The notes below the pieces were generated by a model. That model saw only the letters and a list, made by a program, of their open reading frames with translations, did not search any database and had not been told where the DNA came from. The position numbers and the translations under genes are program-made. Below, in pieces: positions 43,312 through 52,337 of a DNA stretch of 64,000 nucleotides (the stretch's first letter is position 1; every line of letters begins with the position of its first letter). Source of the stretch: Lentisphaeria bacterium (lineage in GTDB: Bacteria > Verrucomicrobiota > Lentisphaeria > Victivallales > UBA1829). The DNA lies in contig JAFTIQ010000031.1 in the NCBI GenBank assembly GCA_017456805.1, positions 124,001 to 188,000 on the forward strand, read 5' to 3'.

Positions 43312-44721
43312 ATGAATAAGAGACACATTTCAGGATTCAGCAAGTTTTTGATGATTGCGGCATTGTTGGCAGTTTTTGCTGCAGAAGGACAGGAAAAGAA
43401 ACCGGGTTATCGTCCGACGACTCGCCGGAAAGTGGCGTATGAACAGCTTCAGGAGGGCGGCAATATTACCCAGATTTCTGATAACAAAGTGAAATTCATC
43501 CGCGAAGTTGTACAGTCTTACGTTGACTTTAAAGATGATATTACGAATCAGACGATCATCAATCAGATTTATGATCAGATTGAAAAAGAGTTCAAGATTC
43601 AGCCGGAAGGCAAGCCCGATAACCGGACGATTCAGGAATTGCGCGCAGAAGCGTTGCGTCTGATCAAAAAAGATTTCCCGATGGAAGAAGCGGAATACCG
43701 CAAGATGCTGGAAACACGGGCTGACAAGATTTATGCCACCATCAAAAACGGTGAGAAGGTTACGCTCACTTATATCAAAAACCGCCGCCGTTATAAAGTG
43801 ACGGATGTGTTCTACGGCTTTAACGGTTCAACGGTCAAAATCGGATTGAGAACGCTTCCGTTTTATGATTTGATCGAGGAGGATAAAATCCGGGTCAGCG
43901 AGAGCTATGCAAAGCGCCGTCGTGCTGAATATGTCCAGAAAGAACTGAGCGACTATTTGAAAAAACGTCAGGAAGCTTTGCTTTCCATGGAAACGAAATT
44001 AGTGAATGATCAGCTGAAACATAATATCAACGGCGGCTTTGTTCTGTATCTGGAAAGATGGCGGTATCCGATCCAGGTGATCAACAATTTCCTGATCCGC
44101 AGCATTGAGGCTGATTCCCGTTATGCCGGGAAAGTCACCGGGTTGAATTTGGATTCCATTCAGCGGATCCAGATCAAATTTATTGAAAGTTTTGACCGGA
44201 ACAAACTTGCCGACCGTATTCAGGCGAGAAAGGTTGCCGCTTTGAAATATAAGGGTACAATCGACTCTGCACAGGGATTCCTGGATCTGGTTTTCTGGGG
44301 ATTCACCAGGGATGAAGTCAAACATCTGCTGGAAGCGCAGGGGTTGAATTTCATCCCCGGAAAAGAGTATGACCGTGCATTTACTTCTGACCGTCAGGTC
44401 AAAGAAAGCCGGCTCTATTATAAAGATAACCGTCTTGTGAAAGTTGTAACGATTTATAATGTTACGACCTTTGACGAATATCTTTCCATCCGGAAAAATA
44501 TGCTTCAGAATTATGGAGCGGACAACCGGACGAAACAGAAAGCGGGTTATGTCCGTCCCGGTGATCCTCTCAGCTGGAGCGGATTGATCACAGATGGACA
44601 TCTTTACGTCAAACAGAATCCTGAAACCGGAGCGATCGCTGAACCCATTACAATGACTTGGCAGGAAGTCACACCTGCACAGCGCCGCGCACGGGAAGCT
44701 CAACAGAAAAAAGGACCTTGA
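43312..44721 (+). CDS. Exported protein of unknown function, 469 aa
   Basis: A signal peptide covers residues 1-26 (FLMIAALLAVFAAEG). The mature part is highly charged: an alpha-helical first half with QIYDQIEKEFKIQPEGKPD and KDFPMEEAEYRKMLETRADK, an SH3-like strand group around KNRRRYKVTDVFYGFNGSTV, and a later FLDLVFWGFTRDEVKHLLEA. No enzyme motif is visible and no family is recognised. It is the first gene of an operon with an alcohol dehydrogenase (1 bp gap) and an SH3-like exported protein. The strength of the promoter suggests it is abundant. Confidence 0.78.
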   Translation: MNKRHISGFSKFLMIAALLAVFAAEGQEKKPGYRPTTRRKVAYEQLQEGGNITQISDNKVKFIREVVQSYVDFKDDITNQTIINQIYDQIEKEFKIQPEGKPDNRTIQELRAEALRLIKKDFPMEEAEYRKMLETRADKIYATIKNGEKVTLTYIKNRRRYKVTDVFYGFNGSTVKIGLRTLPFYDLIEEDKIRVSESYAKRRRAEYVQKELSDYLKKRQEALLSMETKLVNDQLKHNINGGFVLYLERWRYPIQVINNFLIRSIEADSRYAGKVTGLNLDSIQRIQIKFIESFDRNKLADRIQARKVAALKYKGTIDSAQGFLDLVFWGFTRDEVKHLLEAQGLNFIPGKEYDRAFTSDRQVKESRLYYKDNRLVKVVTIYNVTTFDEYLSIRKNMLQNYGADNRTKQKAGYVRPGDPLSWSGLITDGHLYVKQNPETGAIAEPITMTWQEVTPAQRRAREAQQKKGP

Positions 44722-44722
44722 T

Positions 44723-45937
44723 ATGGTGGAATTGCACGAGAAACTTTATCAATCAGCAGAAATTTTTGAACAGAATCCTGATACGATCATCTGTTTTGGA
44801 CCGGAAGCGGTTCCGGCGCTCAGCTGCGAGTTCAACCGTTTGGATGGAGAAACCGTTCTGGTTTGTACCGGAGGGGCGGGATCCTTTCTGAAAAGCGGCG
44901 CGTTTGACTCCCTGAATGCCGCTGTCGGAAGATCCGATGTCAATCTGCCCCGTTTTGAAAATATTCCGGCAGAACCCGATTCGGATTGTGTCCGTCAAAT
45001 TGTCAGACGGATGGAAGAAGAACAGCCCTCAGCTGTGATTGCGATTGGCGGCGGAAGTGTTATGGATGCCGTGAAGGCTGCATATCTTTCCTGGCAAACC
45101 GGGATCGATGTGAAAGACCTTTTCGGAGTGAATGTTGCTTCCAGCCGTTTCCCCGGAAAAGAATTCCGCAGGGTATGGTGTCTGCCGACAACTTCCGGAA
45201 CCGGTTCAGAAGTCACACCTTATTCCAATATTATTGATACAGAGACCGGGGTCAAGTGTCTGATCGTGGAGAATGCGATTCTTCCTGAATATGCATTTCT
45301 CAATCCGGATTGGACCGCCAGTATGCCAGAAAAGATTACCGTTGATACGGCATTGGATGCGATGGTTCACTGTATTGAAAGTTTGTTGAATATCAAAGCC
45401 GGCAAGGAACATCCGGAAGCTGCTGAATGGGCAGTTCTCGGCGTTTCTCTGATCCATACCGGACTGCCGTTTTTGAAGCAGAACGGAAATAATGAACTTA
45501 TGCGGGCAGCTCTTTCTGCGGCAGCCTGTCTCGGGGGAATGTGTATCAAGGTTTGTCCGACCAGTTTGCCGCATCTTTGCAGTTTTTCTTTCTGCGGAAA
45601 GACGACTCACGGTGCTGCTGTTGCCGCATTGCTTCCTCATTTCTGGCGGTATTATCTTTCCAATCCGGAGATTGCTGAACGGACCATGCTTCTTTCCGGA
45701 ATTTTCCCCGGAAAAACTCCTGCAGAAGTTGTGGATTCCTGTGAAAAATTTATTCTTCAGATGGGGATTGAAACAGCTCCCGGCACTTTGAGTAAAACGG
45801 ATCGGTCCTTTATTGATGTGCTGGCAAAAAATGCAGTGCTGAACCCTGTGAAACTCGCAACTGCCCCGGTTCCCATTGATCCGGAATCTGCCGGAACCGT
45901 GTTCCATCAAGTTCTGGAGTCTGTCTGGCAGCGATGA
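44723..45937 (+). CDS. Iron-containing alcohol dehydrogenase family protein
   Basis: NAD(P)-dependent oxidoreductase of the group III ADH/butanol-dehydrogenase/glycerol-dehydrogenase fold. Motifs: nucleotide loop AIGGGSVMDAVKA (about 110-122), PTTSGTGSEVTPYS, metal ligands in DTALDAMVHCIES (Asp and His), the next His in CPTSLPHLCSFSF and the last in TTHGAAVAALLPH. 404 aa. Substrate unknown (alcohol, aldehyde or glycerol-like polyol). Spacing of 1 bp upstream and a 4-bp overlap downstream tie it to two exported proteins, an unexpected mix. Confidence 0.9.
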   Translation: MVELHEKLYQSAEIFEQNPDTIICFGPEAVPALSCEFNRLDGETVLVCTGGAGSFLKSGAFDSLNAAVGRSDVNLPRFENIPAEPDSDCVRQIVRRMEEEQPSAVIAIGGGSVMDAVKAAYLSWQTGIDVKDLFGVNVASSRFPGKEFRRVWCLPTTSGTGSEVTPYSNIIDTETGVKCLIVENAILPEYAFLNPDWTASMPEKITVDTALDAMVHCIESLLNIKAGKEHPEAAEWAVLGVSLIHTGLPFLKQNGNNELMRAALSAAACLGGMCIKVCPTSLPHLCSFSFCGKTTHGAAVAALLPHFWRYYLSNPEIAERTMLLSGIFPGKTPAEVVDSCEKFILQMGIETAPGTLSKTDRSFIDVLAKNAVLNPVKLATAPVPIDPESAGTVFHQVLESVWQR

Positions 45938-46659
45938 AACGGCTTTTTCTTTTTCTCATTCTCTGGTTCGGATTCAGTGTTTCTCTCCTGGGACAATATT
46001 ATCCGGAATTCAAAACGGTTCTCCCGGAGAGTCTGAAGGTTTATGCTTTGCCGCAATCCAATTCCGGGATCATTGTCCATTTGGAGAGCGGAACATTGGT
46101 TGGGATCCAGGACGTGAAGAATGGATGGCTGAAGGTCACATTTCAGCGGACGCTTGAGGTTTGGGTCGCGTCCTGTTTTTTGAAGGATGGAAAATTTGCT
46201 GATGGCGTGATTTTCCGTGTTGGACCGAGTGCTGCTGCATCTGCTTTGACGGTCGAAAATAAGATCGTTGGGGAAACGGCTGATATTCGGGAGGAAGTGG
46301 TCGGGGGATTCTGGAAAAAAATCCGTCTGACCGCCCATTTTTCCGGTTATGTTCTGCGGGATACGCTTTATCCTGTACAGAAAGAGTTCCGTCTTCAGAC
46401 TCCGGGAAAGCCGGATGCGCGGCAGACAACTGTGGTTGGACGGTTGCTTCCGTTGGAAAAACCGTTGAACGGTGCGACACACAAGCTGGTTTATCAGGTG
46501 CACAAAGCAGAGCATCTTGTTGCGTATGTGCTTCCGGAAAAAGTCAACTTGAATCTTTGGGAAGATTGGACGATTTATTTAAGCGGAGAGATTCTCTGGG
46601 ATTCAGGGATCCGGACTCCGTTTATTAAAGTTGCCAATATTTTTCCGGCGTATCGCTGA
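45934..46659 (+). CDS. Exported SH3-like domain protein, 241 aa
   Basis: Signal peptide residues 1-20 (FLFLILWFGFSVSLLG). Two bacterial SH3-type segments follow: LKVYALPQSNSGIIVHLESG...NGWLKVTFQRTLEVWVASCF (about 35-85) and a second VIFRVGPSAAASALTVENKI...GGFWKKIRLTAHFSGYVLRD (about 90-140). Such domains bind peptidoglycan or peptides in the periplasm. The C-terminal 100 residues are unrecognised. It overlaps the dehydrogenase gene by 4 bp and is the last gene of the unit. Confidence 0.8.
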   Translation: MKRLFLFLILWFGFSVSLLGQYYPEFKTVLPESLKVYALPQSNSGIIVHLESGTLVGIQDVKNGWLKVTFQRTLEVWVASCFLKDGKFADGVIFRVGPSAAASALTVENKIVGETADIREEVVGGFWKKIRLTAHFSGYVLRDTLYPVQKEFRLQTPGKPDARQTTVVGRLLPLEKPLNGATHKLVYQVHKAEHLVAYVLPEKVNLNLWEDWTIYLSGEILWDSGIRTPFIKVANIFPAYR

Positions 46660-46704
46660 GATTTTTTGCCGGATGGTTCGAGACATCCGGCACGGCAGAT
46701 TTTT

Positions 46705-47109
46705 TTACAGAATGGGCAATGTTCCGGACGATTGTATGATGATCGTTGCCGTAGGCGGTTCCAAATCCTGTTTTATTTCATCGGGAACATAAGAGGCGAA
46801 CCAGGCATCGGGAAAAACTGCGGTTTGATTTCCGGTTGTTCCCGAGAAGGAAATGGTTCCTTTTTTTCCAAGAATCGCAATGATTTTTGCTGCGGTGGAT
46901 ATGTGATCAAGCACGGTCAGTTCACCATCTGTGATTTCGAGCTGTCTTCCCGGTTCAAAGGTTTTGCAAGGGGAAGAGTCATCTGTTGAGACATCAATTT
47001 TCCCGCAGAGCCTGACTCCCGGAATTTTCTTTGTTCTACATTCAAAATGGATGGACGGATCTTGCGAGCAAGTGACTTTGATATTGAATCCAGTTTTTTC
47101 AGTTGTCAT
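46705..47109 (-). CDS. Protein of unknown function, 134 aa
   Basis: Start placed at ATG 47109 because GGAGT stands upstream; a longer frame begins at 47148 without a site. The protein begins with a beta-rich region holding four cysteines (VTCSQDPSIHFECRT, GVRLCGKIDV, SSPCKTFEP), continues with ELTVLDHISTAAKIIAILGK and a beta-rich SGTTGNQTAVF part. No signal peptide and no family are recognised. It is a single gene on the minus strand, divergent from the pseudopilin gene. Confidence 0.6.
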   Translation of the reverse strand: MTTEKTGFNIKVTCSQDPSIHFECRTKKIPGVRLCGKIDVSTDDSSPCKTFEPGRQLEITDGELTVLDHISTAAKIIAILGKKGTISFSGTTGNQTAVFPDAWFASYVPDEIKQDLEPPTATIIIQSSGTLPIL

Positions 47110-47222
47110 TGGACACTCCTTTTGTTTTTTTGGGGTTCTGAGTGTCAACCGGAGTTTGATTTTAAGGAAACGTGCTGTATATTACTGAAGATTTGATAAG
47201 TACAAAAATAACCTGGAGCCTT

Positions 47223-47900
47223 ATGAGAACAGATTTCTCCGGAATACAAAAATTTACTTTGATGGAACTTCTGACAGTGATTGCGATCATTGCGATACTT
47301 GCCGGATTATTGCTTCCTGCAATGGGGCGTTCCCGGGAACAGGGGCGGGGAAGTGCCTGTCTTTCCAATCTGAAGCAGATCGGAGCGGCTTATCTGATGT
47401 ACAGTTCCGACTATGGATGCACGGTCAAGATATGGAATTCCGGTTCCAGCCGATGGATGAATACCCTTGCGGATCATTCGGGAATAACGGTTCCTGATTG
47501 TCCCTCCGACCGCCGCCCCGGGAGAGAAAATCATCCGTCCTATGGTCCATCTTATGTGCTTTCGGCGAATCCGGAATTTCAGGGAAAAGAATATCGGCTG
47601 TGGTACAATGTCCGGGAGAAAAATATCCGTTATCCCTCTCAATTTATTCTGCTTTCCGGGATATCTGATTCCTATTATTTCGGCAATGGAACAGTTTCAG
47701 AAGTGAAACTGGGAAAAATGAACGGAGAGCTTTCTGCTGTTGATGGGTTTTGCAAAAATCTTTCTTTCCGTCACAGCAGCGGAAATTTTCAGTTTTATGC
47801 TGGGATGGCAGATGGTCATGTCGCATTTTTCCGTTTTTATGAGATGTCGGACCGATACTGGGATTTGCAGGGCTCCGGCGGTTATGGAGGCGGGAAATGA
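47223..47900 (+). CDS. Pseudopilin-like protein with prepilin-type N-terminus, 225 aa
   Basis: Start ATG 47223 follows GGAG. The type III signal is [10 protein letters not shown] (residues 9-18, with Glu at position 5 after the cleavage site), followed by the hydrophobic helix [15 protein letters not shown], then the [18 protein letters not shown] motif shared by the many such proteins of Lentisphaerota and Planctomycetota, and the closing H-x(n)-DG-H-V (FRHSSGN...MADGHVAFF). These are processed by prepilin peptidase; their role is unknown. It overlaps the binding-protein gene by 4 bp, so it belongs to the importer operon. Confidence 0.88.
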   Translation: MRTDFSGIQKFTLMELLTVIAIIAILAGLLLPAMGRSREQGRGSACLSNLKQIGAAYLMYSSDYGCTVKIWNSGSSRWMNTLADHSGITVPDCPSDRRPGRENHPSYGPSYVLSANPEFQGKEYRLWYNVREKNIRYPSQFILLSGISDSYYFGNGTVSEVKLGKMNGELSAVDGFCKNLSFRHSSGNFQFYAGMADGHVAFFRFYEMSDRYWDLQGSGGYGGGK

Positions 47901-48685
47901 GATGGTTTTTTCTGCTGCTCCTGCTGCTTTTTTCTGTGGGCTGTGCTCCGGAACGGAAAGAGAAAAAAGTTCCGGAACAGATTCTTTCACTTTCCTGTGC
48001 TGCGACAAAGATTTTATATGATTTGGAATCTCCCCCGGCAGCGATTGATGAATATGGCTTGATTGCAGCGGGCAGCCCTGCGCCGCAAGTAATTGGAAAA
48101 GGGAGTCTCGTTTCCCGGGAAAAAATGGCGGAACTCGGTATTGATTGTGTTGTTTTGTGGTATTATCAGAAGGATGCGGCGGAGCTGTTCCGGAAAAAAG
48201 GATTGCGCGTCATTGAACTGCAGCCTGTCCGGTTGAAAGAATATTCTTCATTGCTTCAGATCATGGGGGATTTGACCGGGAAGCAGGAGAAGGCTTTTTC
48301 TCTTCAGCAGAGGTTTCAGAAGGAGTTGGAATCGCTGTCACCATCCGGAAAAGAGAAAAAAGTATATTTTGAATTATATGGTCCGATGCAATCGGTTGGA
48401 AGAGAGAGTTACACCGGAGATCTTCTTTCCTATTCCGGCGGAACAGTTCTTTCAGAGAAAACAGGATTGGTTTCGATTGAAAATCTGCTGTCGTTTCAAC
48501 CGGAGATTATTTTTTATGTGGAAGGATACGGTTCCGGCGAAATGATCCGGAATCGGCCTGGATTTTCCAATCTTCCTGCGGTGAAAAACGGCAGAATCTA
48601 TGGGGTTCCCCGTCGACTGATCACGGAAGGGGTTGCCCCGCTGGAAGCCATTCAATTTTTCCGAAAAATTTTATCAGAGGAGTGA
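47897..48685 (+). CDS. Cobalamin/iron-chelate type ABC substrate-binding lipoprotein
   Basis: Periplasmic binding protein of the BtuF/FhuD cluster. Lipobox SVGC at residues 13-16 after a hydrophobic signal. The fold pattern is [38 protein letters not shown], then a connecting helix [20 protein letters not shown] and the second lobe with [18 protein letters not shown] and [19 protein letters not shown]. 262 aa. Ligand may be cobalamin, haem or an iron complex; it precedes a radical SAM enzyme, a FecCD-type permease and an ATPase. Confidence 0.85.
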   Translation: MRWFFLLLLLLFSVGCAPERKEKKVPEQILSLSCAATKILYDLESPPAAIDEYGLIAAGSPAPQVIGKGSLVSREKMAELGIDCVVLWYYQKDAAELFRKKGLRVIELQPVRLKEYSSLLQIMGDLTGKQEKAFSLQQRFQKELESLSPSGKEKKVYFELYGPMQSVGRESYTGDLLSYSGGTVLSEKTGLVSIENLLSFQPEIIFYVEGYGSGEMIRNRPGFSNLPAVKNGRIYGVPRRLITEGVAPLEAIQFFRKILSEE

Positions 48686-48691
48686 CAAAAG

Positions 48692-49426
48692 ATGTCATTT
48701 TACCGGATTACTCAAAATAAGAAATACGATTTTGCAACCCTTCACAACTGGGGCTGTACATTTCATTGTCCATTTTGCAGCTACAAGCTCCGGGGCGGGA
48801 AAAGCGGTTTTGCTTATCCGAAGCCGGAACGTTTTTTGAGCGTGGAAGAACAGAAAACGGCATTGCGGAATGCGAATCCCGGGAAAGTTTATTTTATGGG
48901 TGGAGAGCCGACTGTTGCGAAGGAACTCCGGGAAATGGTTCAATTTTCAAAATGCGAACTCGGAGCTTATACGAAGCTGGGGCATACCAACGGAAGTGAT
49001 TTGCAGATTCCGTATCTTGATGCCGCAAATATCGGTTTCAAAGCGTGGAGTGAAGAGCTGCACCTGAAGCTGACCGGGCGGCCCAAAACCTTGATTTTTG
49101 ACAACTTTTCCAGAGCATTTGATTCCGGAATGGAACTTTCCGCCAGCATGATTTATATTCCCGGATTGATCGGATTGGATGAAATGGAAGGGGTGCTGAA
49201 ATATATTGCCGGGCTTGACAGAAATATTCCGTTTCATATTATGGGATATATTCCTGTTCCGGGGTTGGAGTATGAGCGGCCGAGCGATGCGCAGATGGCA
49301 GAGGCAAAAGCCTTGTGTGAAAGCTATTTGCCGAAAGTCGGCGTTTCCCATCTGACTTCAGAACAGGCATTGGATTTGACTGCCCGGGATGATCGGTTTC
49401 AAGTAGAAGTCATAGCCGGAGTGTAA
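48692..49426 (+). CDS. Radical SAM protein, 244 aa
   Basis: Cytosolic enzyme with a [4Fe-4S]/SAM site: C-x3-C-x2-C in NWGCTFHCPFCSYKLRG (about residues 22-29), followed by the second motif VYFMGGEPTVAKEL and later strands FHIMGYIPVPGLEYERP. The minimal size and the GGEP motif resemble activating-enzyme (PflA-like) or small tRNA/peptide radical SAM proteins. It stands between the binding lipoprotein (6 bp gap) and the permease (1 bp gap) of a cobalamin/iron-type importer, so it probably acts on the imported cofactor or is regulated with it; that is inference. Confidence 0.87.
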   Translation: MSFYRITQNKKYDFATLHNWGCTFHCPFCSYKLRGGKSGFAYPKPERFLSVEEQKTALRNANPGKVYFMGGEPTVAKELREMVQFSKCELGAYTKLGHTNGSDLQIPYLDAANIGFKAWSEELHLKLTGRPKTLIFDNFSRAFDSGMELSASMIYIPGLIGLDEMEGVLKYIAGLDRNIPFHIMGYIPVPGLEYERPSDAQMAEAKALCESYLPKVGVSHLTSEQALDLTARDDRFQVEVIAGV

Positions 49427-49427
49427 G

Positions 49428-50384
49428 GTGAAATACGTTTGGTGCATTGCAGCAATTTTTTTATTTTTTCTCCTCTGGGGATGCGGTTCCGGCGCGTGCG
49501 GATATCAGGAGCTGTTTCAGCTTTTGAGTGGATGTGAGATCCCCGGGATGCAGCGGGAAATCCTGCTGGAGATCCGGTTGCCCCGGCTGCTTGCTGCCTT
49601 TCTGACGGGCGGGATGCTGGCGTCTTCCGGAGCTGCTGCACAAAATCTGTTCCGGAATGATTTGGCATCTCCTCATATTCTCGGAGTGATTTACGGAGCG
49701 GCTCTCGGGGCTGTTCTGGGATTGCTTCTGCCTGTACCGTCAACAGTGTTTTCCTTTTTATTTGCGCTGGGGGCATTGCTTTTGATTTTTCTGCCGGGGA
49801 AACGGTTCGGATGGGAAAGTGCCTCGCTGCTGCTTGCGGGGATCGCGGTCAACGCTTTTGCATCGTCGCTGACTTCCGGTGCGTTATATCTTGCGGATGA
49901 AAAACTTTCATCAGTCGTATTCTGGATGCTTGGGGGATTCTGGCGGATCGGCTGGGAGGATGTGCTTCTGCTGGGCATTGCTTTTGTGATAGGAAACGGA
50001 TGTTTGTTTTTTTTGCGGAAGGAGATGGATATGCTTCTGCTTGGGGATCGCAGTGCGGCACTGAGCGGGGTTCCGCTGCATAGGGTGAAACCGCTTGTTC
50101 TGATAGCGGTTGCGATGATGACTGCCGCATGTGTCTGCTGCTGCGGAGTGATCGGGTTCGTGGGGTTGGCAGTACCGCATATTGTCCGCCGTTTTACCCG
50201 GGGCGTTTTTTCTGCCTTGCTTCCTGCATCGGTTCTGACGGGCGGGATATTGCTTCTTCTGGCAGATTTTGCTGCGAGAATGGTTTATATCCCCCATGAG
50301 ATCCCAGTGGGGATTTTGACTTCTCTTGCAGGAGGTCCGTTCTTTTTCCTTCTGCTGCTCCGACGGAGGAAGTCGCATGATTGA
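49428..50384 (+). CDS. FecCD-type ABC importer permease
   Basis: Membrane subunit of the BtuC/FecCD family, 318 aa with about nine helices. Start GTG 49428, one base after the upstream stop. Motifs: LLEIRLPRLLAAFLTGGMLASSGAAAQNLFRNDLASPHILG as in the family (shown here by position 45-85), the MLGGFWRIGWEDVLLLG segment, and the cytoplasmic coupling loop CGVIGFVGLAVPHIVRR near 241-257. It overlaps the ATPase gene by 8 bp. Confidence 0.93.
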   Translation: MKYVWCIAAIFLFFLLWGCGSGACGYQELFQLLSGCEIPGMQREILLEIRLPRLLAAFLTGGMLASSGAAAQNLFRNDLASPHILGVIYGAALGAVLGLLLPVPSTVFSFLFALGALLLIFLPGKRFGWESASLLLAGIAVNAFASSLTSGALYLADEKLSSVVFWMLGGFWRIGWEDVLLLGIAFVIGNGCLFFLRKEMDMLLLGDRSAALSGVPLHRVKPLVLIAVAMMTAACVCCCGVIGFVGLAVPHIVRRFTRGVFSALLPASVLTGGILLLLADFAARMVYIPHEIPVGILTSLAGGPFFFLLLLRRRKSHD

Positions 50385-51054
50385 ACTGAAGAATATTCGT
50401 TTTTCGTATGGAGAGACTCCCATTTTCAATGGGTTGAACTGTACATTCCAATCCGGCAGATTTTACGGGATATTCGGTGCCAATGGGAGCGGAAAAAGTA
50501 CTCTTCTGAAGATGATCACCGGGGAGCTGAAGCCAGATTCCGGCGTTATTCAGCCCTGTTATAAAAACGTGCTGGAACGCGCACAAATGATTGGTTTTAT
50601 GGAACAGCATCAGGTGGAAATGCTCCCCTTGACGGTTCAGGAAGTGGTGGCACTTGGCAGTTATCCCTGGCGGAGAGCCAAACGGGAGAGTTCCATTGAA
50701 CCGGTGTTGGATCAGCTTCATCTGCAATCATTGCGGAATCGGGCTTACAACACGTTGAGCGGAGGGGAAAAACAGCGGGTGATGCTTGGCCGGATCCTTG
50801 CTCAGAACACTCCGGTGCTTCTGCTGGATGAGCCTTTCAGCTCGCTGGATTTCGGCAATCAGCATCATTTTTACCGTATTTTGAAAGAACTTGCGGAGCA
50901 GGGGAAATGTGTGATCATGGTTTCCCATGATGTATTTGTTTCTGCTGATTATCTGGATGAAGCCCTGTTCCTGAAAGACGGCAGGATATATTGTCAGGGC
51001 GCCCCGGGGAAGATTTTCTCCAAAGAATTGTTTTCAGAAATCTATATGAAGTGA
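50377..51054 (+). CDS. ABC importer ATP-binding protein (FecE/BtuD type)
   Basis: Drives the FecCD-type permease. Start ATG 50377 with CGGAGGA upstream; 225 aa. Walker A GANGSGKSTLLK (about 32-43), signature TLSGGEKQRVMLGRILAQ, Walker B VLLLDEPFSSLDFG, H-loop VSHDVFVSADYLDEA. Q-loop in IGFMEQHQVEM. The 107-bp gap to the next gene holds a promoter, so this is the last gene of the importer unit. Confidence 0.94.
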   Translation: MIELKNIRFSYGETPIFNGLNCTFQSGRFYGIFGANGSGKSTLLKMITGELKPDSGVIQPCYKNVLERAQMIGFMEQHQVEMLPLTVQEVVALGSYPWRRAKRESSIEPVLDQLHLQSLRNRAYNTLSGGEKQRVMLGRILAQNTPVLLLDEPFSSLDFGNQHHFYRILKELAEQGKCVIMVSHDVFVSADYLDEALFLKDGRIYCQGAPGKIFSKELFSEIYMK

Positions 51055-51097
51055 TTTCAAAAGTTTTCAAAAATGTGAAAAAAAAGCAAAGCCGGGC

Positions 51098-51125
51098 TTG
51101 AAAAATCAAAAAAGTGTGACATATT
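51098..51125 (+). promoter_or_regulatory. Promoter of the two-component operon
   Basis: TTGAAA at 51098-51103, 16-bp spacer, CATATT at 51120-51125; a GGGAGGTG ribosome site precedes ATG 51162. Confidence 0.6.
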
Positions 51126-51161
51126 GTACCAGTTGAATTCGTAACTGGGAGGTGTGACAAA

Positions 51162-52337
51162 ATGTCCATAGACAGATGTGTTCCTCATATTCATTCCATG
51201 GAGCCGAAAATGCTCCATACGGTGATTCATAAACTTGCCGGAGAAAAAGGCTTTTTTGAAAATATTGCCAATGCGATCAGCGAAGGGATCCTTGTGATCG
51301 ATAAAAATATGCGGATTCTTTACCGGAATAATGCCGCAGAGGCAATGCTCGGAATCCCGGAAGATTTTTCCAAACTCTCCGTCAACCGCTTTCTGAAAGG
51401 AATCGACTGGGAGTCGCTGATCAGCGAAAATGGAACAACTGCCCGTCATGAAATAGAAATCCTTTATCCGCAGCGCCGGATCGTCCGGTTCTATCTTGTT
51501 CCTCATGGCAAGGATGGACACTATATTGTGATTGTGACCGATGTCACAGAGGAGTATGACAAGCGTGCCTCCCGGATGGAAAGTGAACGGGGCAAGGTGG
51601 TTTCCATGCTTGCAGCGGGCGTTGCTCATGAAATCGGGAATCCGTTGAACAGTCTTTATCTGAATCTTCAGATTCTGGAACGGATGTTTCAGATGGAGGA
51701 TCCTGATTTGGAAGATGCCCGGGAAAGTATTCAGGAGGCGCGGAAAGAGGTGGAGCGGCTGGATTCCATCATCAACCAGTTCCTGAAGGCGCTGCGTCCG
51801 GCAAAACTTCGGCTGGAACCGACTCAGATCCGGAATGTGCTGGAAGAAACATTATCTTTCATGCAGCATGAGATTCATGACCGGAAGGTTCAGGTGGTGT
51901 GCGACTGGGAAGAGTCTCTTCCGTTGATCAGTGCAGATCCTGCTCAGTTGAAACAGGCGTTTTACAACATCATCCGGAATGCGATCCAGGCGATGTCCGG
52001 CGGCGGAGTATTGACCATTCAATGCCGGGAAGCGGAACAGGAGATCGTAATGCGGATTTCCGACACCGGAAGCGGGATTGCACCGGAAAATATGGCAAAA
52101 CTCTTCCAACCGTATTTCTCCACCAAAGAGAGCGGAAACGGAATCGGTTTGATGGTGGTGGAACGGGTCTTCCGGGAACATGGAGCCAGACTTTCCATCG
52201 AAAGTGCAGGGGGAAAAGGAACATCCTTTATTATATCCTTCCCGCTGCACCGGATGAATGTCAGAGTTCTGCCTTCGCCCGGACAATTTGTTGCCGGGGT
52301 TCTGCCGGAAGCGGAAGGAAAAGGTGAGAAAGAATGA
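51162..52337 (+). CDS. PAS-domain sensor histidine kinase, NtrB-like
   Basis: Cytosolic kinase of 391 aa, no membrane helix. A PAS domain covers about residues 33-135 (ISEGILVIDKNMRILYRNNA). The phosphoacceptor is His156 in LAAGVAHEIGNPLNSLYLNL; the ATPase domain has N-box FYNIIRNAIQAM, G1 SDTGSGIAPENMAKLFQPYF, F-box FSTKESGNGIGLMVVERVF. The soluble PAS-HisKA-HATPase layout is that of NtrB/AtoS-type sensors. It overlaps the regulator gene by 4 bp. The signal is unknown. Confidence 0.93.
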   Translation: MSIDRCVPHIHSMEPKMLHTVIHKLAGEKGFFENIANAISEGILVIDKNMRILYRNNAAEAMLGIPEDFSKLSVNRFLKGIDWESLISENGTTARHEIEILYPQRRIVRFYLVPHGKDGHYIVIVTDVTEEYDKRASRMESERGKVVSMLAAGVAHEIGNPLNSLYLNLQILERMFQMEDPDLEDARESIQEARKEVERLDSIINQFLKALRPAKLRLEPTQIRNVLEETLSFMQHEIHDRKVQVVCDWEESLPLISADPAQLKQAFYNIIRNAIQAMSGGGVLTIQCREAEQEIVMRISDTGSGIAPENMAKLFQPYFSTKESGNGIGLMVVERVFREHGARLSIESAGGKGTSFIISFPLHRMNVRVLPSPGQFVAGVLPEAEGKGEKE

